From positions 21,053,359 to 21,117,358 of the forward strand of contig JALGPY010000008.1 of NCBI GenBank assembly GCA_023055425.1: DNA of 64,000 nucleotides, read 5' to 3'. Source of the DNA: Linanthus parryae (Eukaryota > Streptophyta > Magnoliopsida > Ericales > Polemoniaceae). Below, piece after piece: positions 1 through 11,200 of this stretch. Numbering within the stretch: position 1 is the first letter of the stretch; each line of letters begins with the position of its first letter. The position numbers were made by a program, and so were the translations under genes. The notes below the pieces were generated by a model, which saw nothing but the letters and a program-made list of their open reading frames with translations, was not told the origin of the DNA and did not search any database.

Positions 1-1372
1 AACATGATAATGTAGCAGTATTATAAAACTCGTCTGGTGAAGATTGAGAAGGAAAATCAGTAATTTAACATTGCTAAACTCATTGATTTACCTTTTTTCG
101 CGACGACGAATTTAAGAAGGAAAGAGGTTTAGTAAGGAGCTAAATAGAAACAGATATGAATTATTGAATGTTCATTTTAGTGTAATATCAAGAACTCGTC
201 TTATTAGATTCCTAGGGATACGGGATACTAAAAATCTTGCAAGTCCTGTGAGTTAGACAAAATGCCATGGACGTATTATTACTGAGTGGAGAAACCAGGA
301 ATATAATCTTTCTTGAACTGGTAGTGATTCTAATGGATACGGCGTAGGCTGTGAGATCAGAGATATAAGAAAAAAAACCACCTGACCTTACCGCCAAAAC
401 AGACATCCATAATACAATATCCAAGCTCAGTTAGTTCCTCTTTGTCTTCGTCATTAATTAATATGGAGCACAAGCATATACAAATGAGAACATAGGTGAT
501 AAGTCATTAAGAAGTTGGGTTCTCAAGATCACTACCATAGTTAATAAGAAAAAAACGTATCAAATGACGAAGTCAGTGATGATGAGTCATCTGAGAGTTG
601 GGTTAATAAGAACGGTATGGAAGGCCAGTTTGGAGGATTCTAACCCCTACCAAATAGATCTTCAAAGGTATTGCACGAGGTATATATTTGGAACATTCGT
701 AAATGCGCTGTTCTGGAAGGTTAGCTTCCTCCCATGCACCTCAACAGTCCCCTCACATGTTAGTTTCTACATTCAACCAAGTCCCTTTATTTTGTTAATC
801 AAACCTTTCCTTCAATGACAACAAGATAAAACACTGGAACCTGTACCACATACACTCTTCTAATAACTTCTGTGCAATAGTATTTGAGTCATTGACACTA
901 ACCTACCTGCACTACGTGCATCTCCCTACACTTTTATATTTGGTGACAATTAACCACAAACCACAAATTACCAAGGGCGTTTAAAATACGTAACATAAGT
1001 CTATCACTTAATCGGATTTTTTAGTATTTTATCACAAATAAATAATCCAAACATTAAAAAGAAAAGAGGAAGTAGAAGAAGATAAAAACACAATAATCGA
1101 AGAAGAATCATGTAATTAAGGAGGACAAGTGATCGTAACTACGAAGCCCCCTCTCTTTGCTCAATCTCTATTTGTTCTCAGCCTCTCTCTCTCTCTCTCT
1201 CTTGATTGGTTGATTAGAGATATGTCAAACTTTTGTGTCACGTGACAATTTCTGGTGTTCAATGCTTTGGGAATTTTGGATTCCATCATGATGGAAGGTT
1301 AGGGAATCGATTGGGGTTCGAATTAGGGGGTTTGGGCGACGTTTGAGGGAAGCACGAATGAGTCGCAGCATG
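1..1372. other. Duplicated noncoding DNA
   Basis: I see no convincing gene here. Open frames are short and are not kept in the matching part of copy B (16501-18112). The only structured element is a CT microsatellite at 1183-1201, which is longer in B (17915-17943). It may be 5' flanking DNA of the exon at 2077. Confidence 0.6.
1183..1201. repeat. CT microsatellite
   Basis: Run of about nine CT units. The matching run in copy B is longer, so length has changed since the duplication. Confidence 0.9.
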
Positions 1373-1623
1373 TATCTACCGCAAGCTAAGGGTTCTTGAA
1401 ACTTAATTGAGCCCGTCCTTTAATCCTTAATAAAAGGGCATCATTATTTCCGAGGAATAAAAAAGTAGAGCACTTCACCTCATTTTACCATGTTGCGAGT
1501 TCGACCACCTCATTTTACCATTATTATTATTCCTCGGAAATAATGATGCCCTATTACAAGGGTAAAAGGCCGGGTTCAATTAAGTTCCAAGAACCCTTCA
1601 CTTGCGTGAACTTCCGGTAGATA
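1373..1623. mobile_element. Foldback (long inverted repeat) element, copy A
   Basis: The ends are inverted copies of each other: the arm starting TATCTACCGCAAGC near 1373 pairs with the arm ending at 1623, and inner arms around GGGCATCATTATTTCC (from about 1437) pair with sequence near 1540. Copy B has the same element at 18113-18727 with a longer interior, so A has lost most of its loop or B gained it. No coding sequence is present. The family is not certain; Mutator-type foldback elements are one possibility. Confidence 0.6.
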
Positions 1624-1964
1624 CGGGCTGCAACTCATTTCAGTTGCATTTGCTAGAATTTGCTTGTAACTCATTTCAGTTGCATTTGCTAGAATTGGCT
1701 TGTTGTCTCTCTCTCGACTTAGTTTCTGGTATGTGATCAATCTGATTTCATTGGTAATGCTTAATTTGTACAACTTCTTATCAATTTATGCAGATCTTGT
1801 TCATTCATATGTGAATTTGTATATATACATCAGAGTAAATGGTTTTGCTCGAATTGATGGTTGTTTCTACTTTTATAAGTGAACGCTCCACAATTTTTGT
1901 TCAATTATTGCAGATCTTGTTGATTCTTATTTTCCTATATTCCTAATTCTACACATAGACCCCC

Positions 1965-1972
1965 TATATAAA
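1965..1972 (+). promoter_or_regulatory. Probable TATA box of the exon at 2077
   Basis: TATATAAA lies about 110 bases upstream of the ATG at 2077 and is followed by a purine-rich GAGA-type leader typical of plant 5' untranslated regions. The matching site in copy B (19043-19050) reads TACATAAA, so that copy may have a weaker promoter. This is inference from position and sequence only. Confidence 0.5.
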
Positions 1973-2076
1973 TTAAAACTTCACCTTACAGTTGTTATTT
2001 GCTTTTCTATTCGAGACAGAGGGACGAGAGAGAGACGCAGACGCAAACAAACGAAGACGAAACAAGACGGAGAGAG

Positions 2077-2211
2077 ATGGACCACACAGAGGCAGGGCAT
2101 GCGACCTTCGAGAGTGAGCATATCAACGGCGAACCCAAGGGAAGTGCCGTCGTGGCGTTGCTCGAAGCTCGAAACGGCAAAATCGAGCATCAATTTCAAG
2201 CCGATCTCCAG
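2077..2211 (+). CDS. Orphan first exon, unknown protein, copy A
   Basis: A 45-codon open exon begins with ATG after a GAGA-rich leader and ends at a clear splice donor (CAG|GTAAAA). The protein starts MDHTEAGHATFESEH and ends QFQADLQ. Copy B (19156-19290) keeps the same length, start and donor, with several amino-acid differences, which supports a real exon. I do not recognise the family. No following exon could be found before the Tat-like element near 3000, so this is probably the severed 5' end of an older gene, or its next exons lie far downstream. The small last exon at 7914 is one candidate partner. Confidence 0.5.
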
Positions 2212-3000
2212 GTAAAAAACCCTAAGATCCAGATCGGCTTATTTGTTATTCAATTTCGAGATTTATGTCGTTTGCTTTGTAAGTTGTGAAATGATTTTTG
2301 ATATATTTCCCTAACATCTTCCTCAACTCATTCCCCATTCTGTACTTCTTCCCAATGATGTAGCTTGAAACTGTCGGTGACTTGGTGTTGTTATCTGTTC
2401 TTGCCTATTGGGATATATGGACTATTTTCTTAGCATACAATTAAACAGGAGATGTTTCCGTTTTCAGTTACAAATATGTAAATATATTACATTATACATG
2501 CATGACAATATACATAAATGTGAATTAGTCTGTAACCAAACAATTTAGGATTCAAACTTTGGAATCCATGACAACAATTGATGTGTGTCATTTTTCCCAC
2601 AATTGATGTGTGTCATTTTTCTTTAAGCCATGGACATATTCTTTAAGAAGTTAAAGCCTCTAGAGCCTAATTTTCTAAGGATGACTATACTTTTAAGGTT
2701 TCCTCTTTGCGTAAAATTCATGTTAAGAGCGCCTTCGATCAACCTTCAAGAATCCATGTTAGCATACAATTTAGGTTGTTTTGTGTTTGTGAAAGTCCTC
2801 TCTTTGTGAATCAAATATATTTTTTGAATGTTAACCGTGTGGATTGATTTCATTTTTTGTTCGACGATTGTCAAACTCGTTAAAATATTTCAGCCCCCAC
2901 TGACATGAAATTCTGAATCCACCTCTTGTTATCACTTCTTTAGTTCTTTCCATTCTTCACAGAAAAGTTTGGAATGTCGTAGAAGGATTCGTATTTACGC
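2212..3000. other. Intron-like or intergenic DNA
   Basis: AT-rich sequence after the donor at 2212, matched in copy B (19291-20100). It has no long open frame and no recognised element. A short direct repeat around ATTGATGTGTGTCATTTTTC occurs near 2578-2625 and appears only once in B. Confidence 0.5.
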
Positions 3001-4018
3001 CAAACCTTAAGGTAGGTATAGATGGTCCACAATATAGTCTTGGCCCGCAACCATGTGGACCTATCAGCAGGCCACAACTGGCTACCATTCAATGCTCCAT
3101 GCGAACCAGATTATTCCATAACAGCATGTAGGGACCATGAGACAGGGTCCCTTCGCTTCTTGCAGCTCGCACGGGAACTAAGTGACTTAGAGGCTTGGAG
3201 GTTGTAATAAGGTTCGTAGCAGATGGTTTATGTACCATCTGTGACCCATGTATGCTTTGGAGGAGGCTTTGTGCGACCCATGTATGTATGTGTTCGATAT
3301 CAACGGTCACGATCTTCTGAGATCACAGCCGCCTTACACCAGATTGTATGGCTCCATATAGCCCTAAAAACCCCTTGGCTGACGTAATCGGACTAGTATA
3401 TATAGAAGGGTTCATTCCTGCAAACAGTACACGACGGTACCACCACGTATGTACGGATTGCTAGAATTCCCTACACAAGCTGTATCTCTCTTCTATTTGC
3501 ACATGTACCTTATTTCCTCCCCCTTTGCCTCTGGATCTTTCTGTTTCCATCTCTGTATTTAACCATTGTTGATTACTTGTAGGATTTAACAGTTTGAAGG
3601 CAATTGATTAGTACACGTCACACTTCCTTGCATAAATTGGTGAACCCGGCGTGAATTGGGACTTTATCAGTCAAACAAGTAACTCTAAAAAACTCACAAT
3701 AGACGGAGAAGAAGGACTCACCGGAAAATAGAAATCAGCACAAAACCTAGATATACCATTGGATCAAGAACAAAGAAACATCATTGATCCAATGGTGGCC
3801 TCTATTTAAGCTCTAGGAGCTACAATGTAGACCCACTTAAACCAAATGAAACAAGCTATGGCTCACATGGCTGCTGCAAAAAGACAACAAATGGTTTACT
3901 CGACTAGAGACATACTAGAAGTGCAAACTGTTCTGAACTTATTGAGCCGGTGCACCTCCAAAAGCAATCCTCGAAAATTCCCAAGGGTCGCAGACTCCAC
4001 GTGGGTGGAACTCATATG
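3001..4018 (+). mobile_element. Tat-like Ty3/gypsy leader remnant, copy A
   Basis: This matches 20110-21038 of copy B, where gag-like coding sequence follows. Sequence ending CTTCCTTGCA near 3632 is followed by TTGGTGAACCCGGCG, which looks like the end of an LTR and a primer-binding site. The start of the gag frame (from about 3690) is broken by stops. A second LTR was not found in the window. The block ends abruptly at the 2.6-kb deletion junction near 4020. Confidence 0.45.
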
Positions 4019-6847
4019 ATTTCAAGCCTATTGTGCAACCAGTGGAAGTTGGGGAACTTGACAAGATAATCCCTAATCTTCTTTAACTGACCTATGAGAG
4101 CTTTGTCCTCCCCTTTTGAAGTAGACATGCGAGTCTTCTCAAATAGCAATCGCAGCAGACAAGCTACTTCATCCAATAACCAAGCCCTAGCATTTGTGGA
4201 AATAAGGCACATACAAAAGATTCTAGATGCGTGATGCTGCTCTTAAGTAGCAGAGGAAGGTTCTCCCTTTTATTACAATACCCTTTAACTTTCTCGCAAA
4301 CCGGGGAACCTTGGCCAAATCAAGCGTTGCATCAGCAGCATCCTCTTGCTGATAATCATCCCTGGAAATGATCTTCTTAGTATGTTTCTTACCCCCGTAG
4401 CATCGACTTCTCAAGGGCAACAAGCAAAGAGGAAAATTGGATGCCATGTTTGCAAGCTTACTCCCGGAAGCTCTTGAAGGAAGAGATGCATCAACCTGAA
4501 CATTAAGAGTATAAGTCCGTTCAGTAGAAAGACTTACATGTGGCTCTGACGTGTGAGTTTCCCCATCAGAAGAAGTTTTTGCGTATCAGAAACAACCTTC
4601 GCGCGTGGAGTAGAAACCACTCGATAACCCGACTCTGTGCCTCCATGATGATGACTATCAGCTTCAATAATTGACTCAAGCACATGTGAAGAAATGTTTG
4701 TGGGAGAAGTTTCAAGACCACTATTAGAAAGAGGCGTCGTTGGCCCAAAATTTAGGAGGAGAAGGAGTAGCAAGATCTCCTAGAGTAGTTGGGAGATTTT
4801 CCAAAATTTCAAAATCCTCAGCATCAGTTGTAACCTCCACACTTGGAGTTACGTGCACAGCTTTGGGATCTACCATGTAGTCATCACCCTCCTCAGCATC
4901 GCTCTCATCTTAAACCTATACCCTTTCACCTTCATAATCGGAAAAGATATAAACACTAAGAAAGCGATCTGCGGAGAAAGATAGCGTACATAATTATTGA
5001 AAGAAAAAAAGAACCTATGTGAAGATCTCGCAAGAAGCCTCCTTACCTCTCGAAACATTGGGTTCATTAGGATCCTCATCTTCGTTAAGGATTTCTTCTT
5101 CCTCTTCCCTATTTTCCACCTCAATATATGCAGTTTCCTCTTGGACATTTTGATAGGAGTACACTTTGCGCTGTTTCCTTTCCCTTGCTTGCACTTTTCT
5201 TCTATGCAATGGTTTTATAAACCTTCAGGTGTTGCATAGTTTGAGTAAAAAGGAGACTTATGCTAACTCTGCATCTGCAGATCATCTATCTCGCCTGCTG
5301 AACATCTATTTCGCCTGCGCAAAAAGTCTCGAGTAAAGGATCCTCCTGTTCATCCATCTACGTAGAGGAAGAAACCACCCATATACGCAATTATTTGGGT
5401 CTGAACCAAGGAGCAAGGTGCGGCCTTCCTCGTTTTCCTTAAGAAATAAAACTCTCATCGATAACCCATGCACAAAGGCCCCGAATATCATGACAGTAAC
5501 AACAAAGTATAAACACTTACCTTTTCCTTCGTCTCCAAGAATCCCTTGAGTATTCCCTTTTGCACTTGTCCCAGGAGCCAATATATCTTCCGCGCGACAT
5601 CTCATGGGATGTTGGAGCCAAAATTTGGGCTTCCTCCAAATTTTGGCCCTTTGACCTCAGCTCTCGTCCGAGCTTGCGCCCCTCCTTTTCAAAGAAAGCA
5701 CCCAAAATCTGGACCAACTCTGAATCTGCAGATTCATCATCCGGAATGCTTTATGAATCTAGAAAAGCACCAACAGAAACAGAGGTAGTTAGCTACGATG
5801 AAAGACTTTTGACAGAACCCCACGAACACTGTTGCAACATGTTAACATTAATCACAATAACAACGTAACAGTTACACCAAAAGAAGATACAAAGCCACTG
5901 CATAACAAGCATGCGAGAAGGCATATCAGAACCTTAATAGCTTCAATAGAGCCAACATCTTGTTCAACACCTGTTTGGTTCTTGGCGACACGAATACTCC
6001 GCTTTGGATCCCCAACCTGAGAAAGTTGGAGTGCGACATTAGAGATTGCTTTTTCAGTTGTGCCCCCAATCGCGACTACTTTCTTCCTTAAAAATATTTG
6101 TAGGACAACCAAAATTGGAACTGTGGAGGCATCATCCACTTCGGCCGCATGAGCTTTTGTTAATTTGGTAGCCTTGGGGCGGGCGACCTTCTTCGAGCTC
6201 AATATCGCTATCCACGAAATCCGCATAGATCAGGACGGTATTGGAGTTGTTAAACCAAGTTTCGCAGTTGGCTAAATATGCCCCAAAGCTTCGTCCATAG
6301 GAATAATAGGCTGAAGGTTTGGCATTGCACAATCATTCACCATGCCTTGAATTGTCTTGTTTCTCTCCCCATCCCCGGACATTCTTATTAAGCACTCCAA
6401 ACCAGGCGACATTTAGTATCAATCCATAGTTTCATATTAGAAGCGCATATACAAAAGCAAAATGAGCTGTATGTGTTACCTTGTAAAACCGCATTGACAG
6501 AGGATGCATCGCGGTGTAGTTCTGATGAGCAACCTCGATACACTCGTTCATTAAGAGGTCTGCCCAATATTTTGGTGTTTTTATAGCAAATACTAGTAGC
6601 TATAATCAATGTTATTGAGGGACTTGCGACCCTTGTAGCCTGTATTTTAATTGAATTTGACAAGGGGCCTGCCCTCATAAGCAGCAGAAATAAAAGTATA
6701 CCTCTCTGAATGAAGGCGCCAGTATTCCAGCCAACATTCGGCGGGATCCTCTCTGTGAACATCGCTCGCGAGGAAAGTGGTGCAAGTTGACCGCAACATC
6801 TCATCTGAGACCTCGTCCAAATTGAACCTATGGTTGTAGCAAATCAT
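4012..6847 (-). pseudogene. Decayed transposon-derived ORF, antisense, copy A
   Basis: On the minus strand a row of open pieces with exon-like edges matches the series at 23435-25960 in copy B. Pieces include an acidic segment at 5015-5209 (EEEEEILNEDEDPNEP), a stretch at 4012-4212 with EKTRMSTSKGEDKAL, and, only in this copy, an N-terminal piece at 6647-6847 with ASDVHREDPAECWLEYWR preceded by frame-broken codons reading HRVIRQ. That motif recalls plant mobile domain proteins, but the call is tentative. Many frames are broken. Its place inside a Tat-like element, antisense to gag, fits the extra antisense ORF known from that lineage (inference). Confidence 0.4.
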
Positions 6848-7084
6848 TACATCAGCGAACCAAACGCCAGGTGCGGCTTGACCCGAACACGCTGACGAAT
6901 CACGCGATGCTGGTCGTTGCTAACGAAGGTGACCACGTACTTACTCGAAGTTTGTGCTCAACTATTTGTCAGCACATGCAGGCAACATATCATGAGTCAA
7001 ACAAGAAAAATCTTGGAGGAAGAGAGAAAGTCAAGAAGCACATTAGAATCTTCAATCTCCCTGTCATCAGTTGATTAAATGTAT

Positions 7085-7913
7085 TTGCTAAATCAAAATC
7101 CGGGAAGCGCCTCTGCGCAAGGATATAATATTAATTCTAAAGCTAAGTCACAAAAAAAGATCAATTATCCGATGCACCAAAGCTAAAACAATTTATTTAA
7201 GGTCATCCGACGTGTTGGGAAAGGGAAATGGAGGACCGTTACGGTTAGAGTAGTTTATGAAGATATGCGCATGATTAAAGGATTTTTGTACAATATAGAA
7301 TGATATAAGATGTTTTGATAACCATACATGCATCAGGATATCTTCTAGAACAGAGAATTCCCTTTCAATTTGAATAATCCGTCTGAATTTGAGTCATCGA
7401 ACAGTTTAGAGAATTCCACGATTACAATAATTAGATATTATTGGGTGTTTACATTTAACGGGAAGGATTGAACTTATGAAAGCACGTTAAGAGAATGGAA
7501 TTATATACTGAAGAATCAGCAAAAATTATGTTATACGTTGTTGTTTTCTTGGTAGCACATTTACATTAAAGTAAGTAATCTTTTCTTTTTGGTGAAAAGA
7601 AAAGGAAAATTTACGATGTTTTGAAGAAAATGCACAGACAGTAAATCTATTGAGGAACAACTTTATCATCACCATAACAGGTACATAACTTAGAATCCAC
7701 ATAACAATCCTCAAGTACATTCCAGACTCCAACGTTTGTATCCTTAGAATCCACATAACAAGTACAGAACTTGTAATTTTAAGTACTTCACTTTTAGGTA
7801 CTAGAGATGGGGAAACTCATGTTTAAGTGTCTTATTGTAATAAGGCATGCACAGTCAAGCAATTCAAAGGTTCTCTAGAAAATTTACAAAATTGTAATCT
7901 CCTCCGGATGCAG
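7085..7913. other. Noncoding DNA, copy A
   Basis: No gene seen. Most of it matches copy B (from about 26270 to 26982). It includes a short direct duplication of TATCCTTAGAATCCACATAAC-like sequence near 7690-7760. Confidence 0.5.
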
Positions 7914-8084
7914 GAATGTATTGGCAACGTTATGCCTTTCGACGTCAGACATTGCAAACATAGGTTTGCTGACTCCTTAATTTTCAAATTTGGAGAGTTA
8001 TTCCCGGCTACTGTACGAAAGAACTTCACTGAAAGCACACCAATTGAAGACAAAGTCAACCGATTCTTAGATATGGAAAAGTAA
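7914..8084 (+). CDS. Orphan last exon, unknown protein, copy A
   Basis: An open frame of 56 codons follows a good splice acceptor (GGATGCAG) and ends in TAA. It contains the segments CIGNVMPFDVRHCKHRF and FKFGELFPATVRK. Copy B keeps the frame from 26983 to a TAG at 27150, one codon shorter. Both the acceptor and the open frame have survived, so I take it as a last exon rather than chance. I do not recognise the protein. It may belong with the first exon at 2077, which is in the same order in both copies. Confidence 0.4.
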   Translation, partial: ECIGNVMPFDVRHCKHRFADSLIFKFGELFPATVRKNFTESTPIEDKVNRFLDMEK

Positions 8085-8630
8085 TAATTGTTAAATGATA
8101 TGTTTTGGGTGATTCTCTGGAATGAGTTGCAATGAAAACTTAATTTGTCAAGATGATGCATCTGTTTAACCAGTTTAGAGTCTAAATATCATACAGTATT
8201 ATGATGGTTTTTCTAGAAGTGATTACTAATGGGTGTGAAAGTTGGAAACTTTATGGAAGATGCGCGTCCTCTGAGTGTACCAAGCACATAAGATGGAACA
8301 TTAGTATTATACCCTAAGTCAATAAAACATGTAGCTCTACTGAAGTTTCAAGGTAACATTGGTGATCGAAGAGACCTGATGTTATTTATTTGCATTTGAT
8401 GTCATAAACTGAGGTGAATCAGCAGTAATGCATAATTTGTCTTTTTCACATCTTACAGTATTGAAGAGAAATGGATGAAACATTACCACTTAAAACTTTG
8501 TATTCGGGGACAACCCAAAGTGCGGAACAGAGTGAAAAACCTAATATTTCCTTTCACTTTTATGAGTGGCAACTGGAATATTTCGAAATGTTTGACATTA
8601 GGGAATTCTTAGGGTTTGCTGTTTAGAAGG
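8085..8630. other. Upstream region of the F-box gene, copy A
   Basis: No coding sequence seen. The unbroken ATTTA at about 8378-8382 marks the empty target site of the solo LTR found in copy B at 27475-27761. Confidence 0.6.
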
Positions 8631-10427
8631 ATGAGTTTTCATCCATCAAGCAGCACGAACTCTTGTTTTTTCAGAGACCCTACCCCGTTCAACTTGGCTA
8701 GCTTCTGGCAAGTATCTCTCTGTCTCTCTGTTTGCTGGATCATGCATATCTTAATATAAAGTGTAACTGAGTTCTCTACATTTTCAACTTGTTTTTTATG
8801 GTTTTGTTTTATTTTATTGTCTAAACCGAGTTCTTATGTTCTTGTTATGAAATAATAATGATGTAATATCCTGTTAATTTATTCATGTGTAATCATTGCA
8901 GATTAACACAAAAGGTGCCATAAAAAGAGGAGGAAAAAGAAGAACTAGGGTTTCCAACGCCTGTAGACGAGGCGAAGAAGAAATACCAACAGGCAGTCGC
9001 TTCATAGACAAAATCCCTTGGTACATCTGGTTTGATATCCTGTTAATGCTCTCCCTAAAAGAGCTGTTAATTTGTAGATGTGTTTCTAAAACCTGGCGCA
9101 TCATGATTTCTCAAGTGGAGTTCGCTAAGAAGTACTTTGCGAAGCCAGAGGTCCATGCCCTCCTCATTCGACCGTGGCCTCTTACAAATCCTTCAAGAAC
9201 TCTTTATATGGTTGAGCCACAAAATTTCAAGCTTGATCAGCCCATAAGGATTAAGCTGGATACCAGGTTGAAAATTCCATTATGCAATTCAGATTTGGTG
9301 CTGAGGAGGACTGGAAGCCAATCTCAACTAAGTACTAAACGAAAGCGCCGCACCAAATCAAACGCCCAAGACGAGAAATTCCATCTTTCAAATTCATGCC
9401 GTGGGTTATTTTGCCTATTTCATCCGTACAAGAAAAAAGAACTGGCTGTGTATAATCCTATGACAGGAGAGTATATATATCTCCCAACTCCGAATACTGT
9501 TGATGAGGATCCGGAATGTCTTGTTGAATGTGCTTTGGGTTTCAGTTATGAAGATAACCAATATAAGGTGATACGAATGTTTGATCGACAGGCTTACGAA
9601 TGGACGTATGACCCTATTTCAGAGTCTAGAGTGTGGATCGGTGGCGTGGCTGAAATACACACACTTGGCACGAATTCGTGGAGAGCGATTGGAAATGCAC
9701 CGTACCGTTACTACAAGCTCGGGTGCCCAACATATCTAGGTGGAGCTATTCATTGGCTATATCTCAATGACACTAGAGAAGATTACATAATATGCTTCAA
9801 CTTTATCAGCGAGAAATTTCTATCAATTCCTCCACCAGATTTTGACTATCACATGATTGACCTGCAGTGGAGTCGAAACATTGTACTAGGAGATTTGAGA
9901 GGTTGTCTCTGTATGAGTTTCGTTTCCTCACATGAAATTTCTCTCTGGGTGATGAAAGAATACAGCGTCAAAGAATCTTGGACAAAGGAATTCCGCCTAA
10001 CTCCGGGGCCTTACTTTAGGAAGTGGGGCATAGATTCTCATGAACCAATATGCATTTTGAGCAATGGATGTTTATTGCTGCTTCAGTCTTCGACCAGCAA
10101 TCTATTCGTCTTTGAGCCGAATGGAAAGGACTTCAAGATCTTAAAGCTGTGCGGGTTGAAGTCTGATTATTTTGAAGTGAGTTCATATGTTCCTAGCTTC
10201 GTTTCTCTCAAGGATGCTGTCAATAGTGAAGATCTGGAAGTTCTCAATATCAATTCCAGGTATGGATTAATGAGAAGCTTGCATACAATAGTTCTGAAAA
10301 CAAACCATTTGACAAGTTCAAAGAATGTTGTTGACATAAGTTTTGATGCAGGTGTGCAGGGTTTAAAGTGCGGGGGAAGAAGAAAACTTTGTCCTTGGAA
10401 GAAAAGTCTCCGACTCAATTTGTTTGA
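8631..10427 (+). CDS. F-box protein with F-box-associated domain (copy A)
   Basis: Three exons are proposed: 8631-8711, 8902-10259 and 10352-10427, giving 504 residues. The F-box lies near residues 64-108 (DKIPWYIWFDIL...CRCVSKTWR) and an F-box-associated domain fills most of the rest (SCRGLFCLF, YNPMTGEYI, EIHTLGTNSWR, LRGCLCMSF, ILSNGCLLLL). Such proteins are substrate receptors of SCF ubiquitin ligases; the closest named types are the CPR30/CPR1-like F-box proteins. The basic stretch KRKRRTK could be a nuclear signal. The last intron follows the homologous gene at 36372, though it can also be read through in frame to a TAG at 10429. The ATG used by the sister copy (28306) is ATA here (8920), so translation depends on the exon 1 ATG at 8631 and the GT donor at 8712. 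Confidence 0.85.
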
Positions 10428-10629
10428 ATAGTGCTGGTGATGAAAAACTAGGTCCAATTGCAACCATATACAACTCCCCTTTATGTATTTGCAAAACTTG
10501 TTGATAAACCCTCACATATTTGTAGTGATATTTTTGTCATTTGAGGCATTACCCATTTGGATTTGGCATTACCCGTTCCTAGAGCGCACAGATTATAAAT
10601 CGAAAGCTCTTTTATGGCATGTTTTGATA
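10428..10629. other. 3' flank of the F-box gene, copy A
   Basis: Probable 3' untranslated region and spacer, matched in B at 29815-30010. A short duplicated phrase, CATTACCC(A/G)TT, occurs near 10548-10576 in both copies. Confidence 0.5.
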
Positions 10630-11200
10630 TGACTTTTAACTATATAAATTGAAGGATTTTAACCTTAGTCAAACAATTGCAAGATTTCATTTTTTGATTC
10701 GTTCCGCTTCCCTTTGCATCCTTTTCCGCATAATTGATGTAGATTACTTTGTTTGTAGATGTGTGTGCAATACTTGGCAGGATTTTAACCTGAGTCAAAC
10801 AATTGCAAGATTTCATTTTTTGATTCGTTCCGCTTCCCTTTGCATTCCATTTCAGCATAATTGATGTAGATTACTTGTTTGTAGATGTGCGTGCAAGACT
10901 TGGCACAATCTAGGTTCTGACACGAAATTTGTTCATCTGCATTTTGCAAAATCAAATGTATCTTTTTGATTCGGCCTTCATCACTAAAGCTTATATTTGT
11001 CTCTTTTTTTTTTTTGGTGTGAGTAAAGCTTATATTTGCCGAGAATCCTTGGTTAACCCACATGCTTTCTTTGTCAATTTTGATTCTATTTTCATCTTCA
11101 ATTCTGAATCTATTTCAGAAAGTTGCGACTGTAATAGTATGTGGCTGTGTATGCCTTCACCAAGAAGCTGGAGCTCAAATTAGTGCTTCATCTTGCCCAA
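10630..11200 (+). pseudogene. F-box gene fragment (copy A)
   Basis: From about 10868 the translation reads VCRCVCKTWHNLGSD then KFVHLHFAKSN, which matches the second half of the F-box of the gene at 36372 (VCRCVCKTWSNLISD, EFAKLHLSKGE). Further on, near 11115, codons reading ISES(C)D recall the start of the F-box-associated domain. Stops and frameshifts break it, and the domain never follows intact. The same relic sits at 30020-30440 in copy B, so it was already dead before the duplication. Confidence 0.7.
10654..10907. repeat. Tandem duplication of about 126 bp
   Basis: The unit starting GGATTTTAACC at 10654 is repeated at 10780, with few differences. It carries part of the F-box relic (both units contain TTTGTAGATGTG). 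Copy B has one unit only, so the duplication is specific to A and younger than the segmental duplication. Confidence 0.9.

Noticed and set aside
564..818. An 84-codon plus-strand gene
   Set aside because: The counterpart near 17300-17560 in copy B has indels that break the frame, and no domain is visible.
3001..6847. A complete LTR retrotransposon in copy A
   Set aside because: No second LTR and no RT or integrase could be found; only a leader and the antisense ORF pieces remain.
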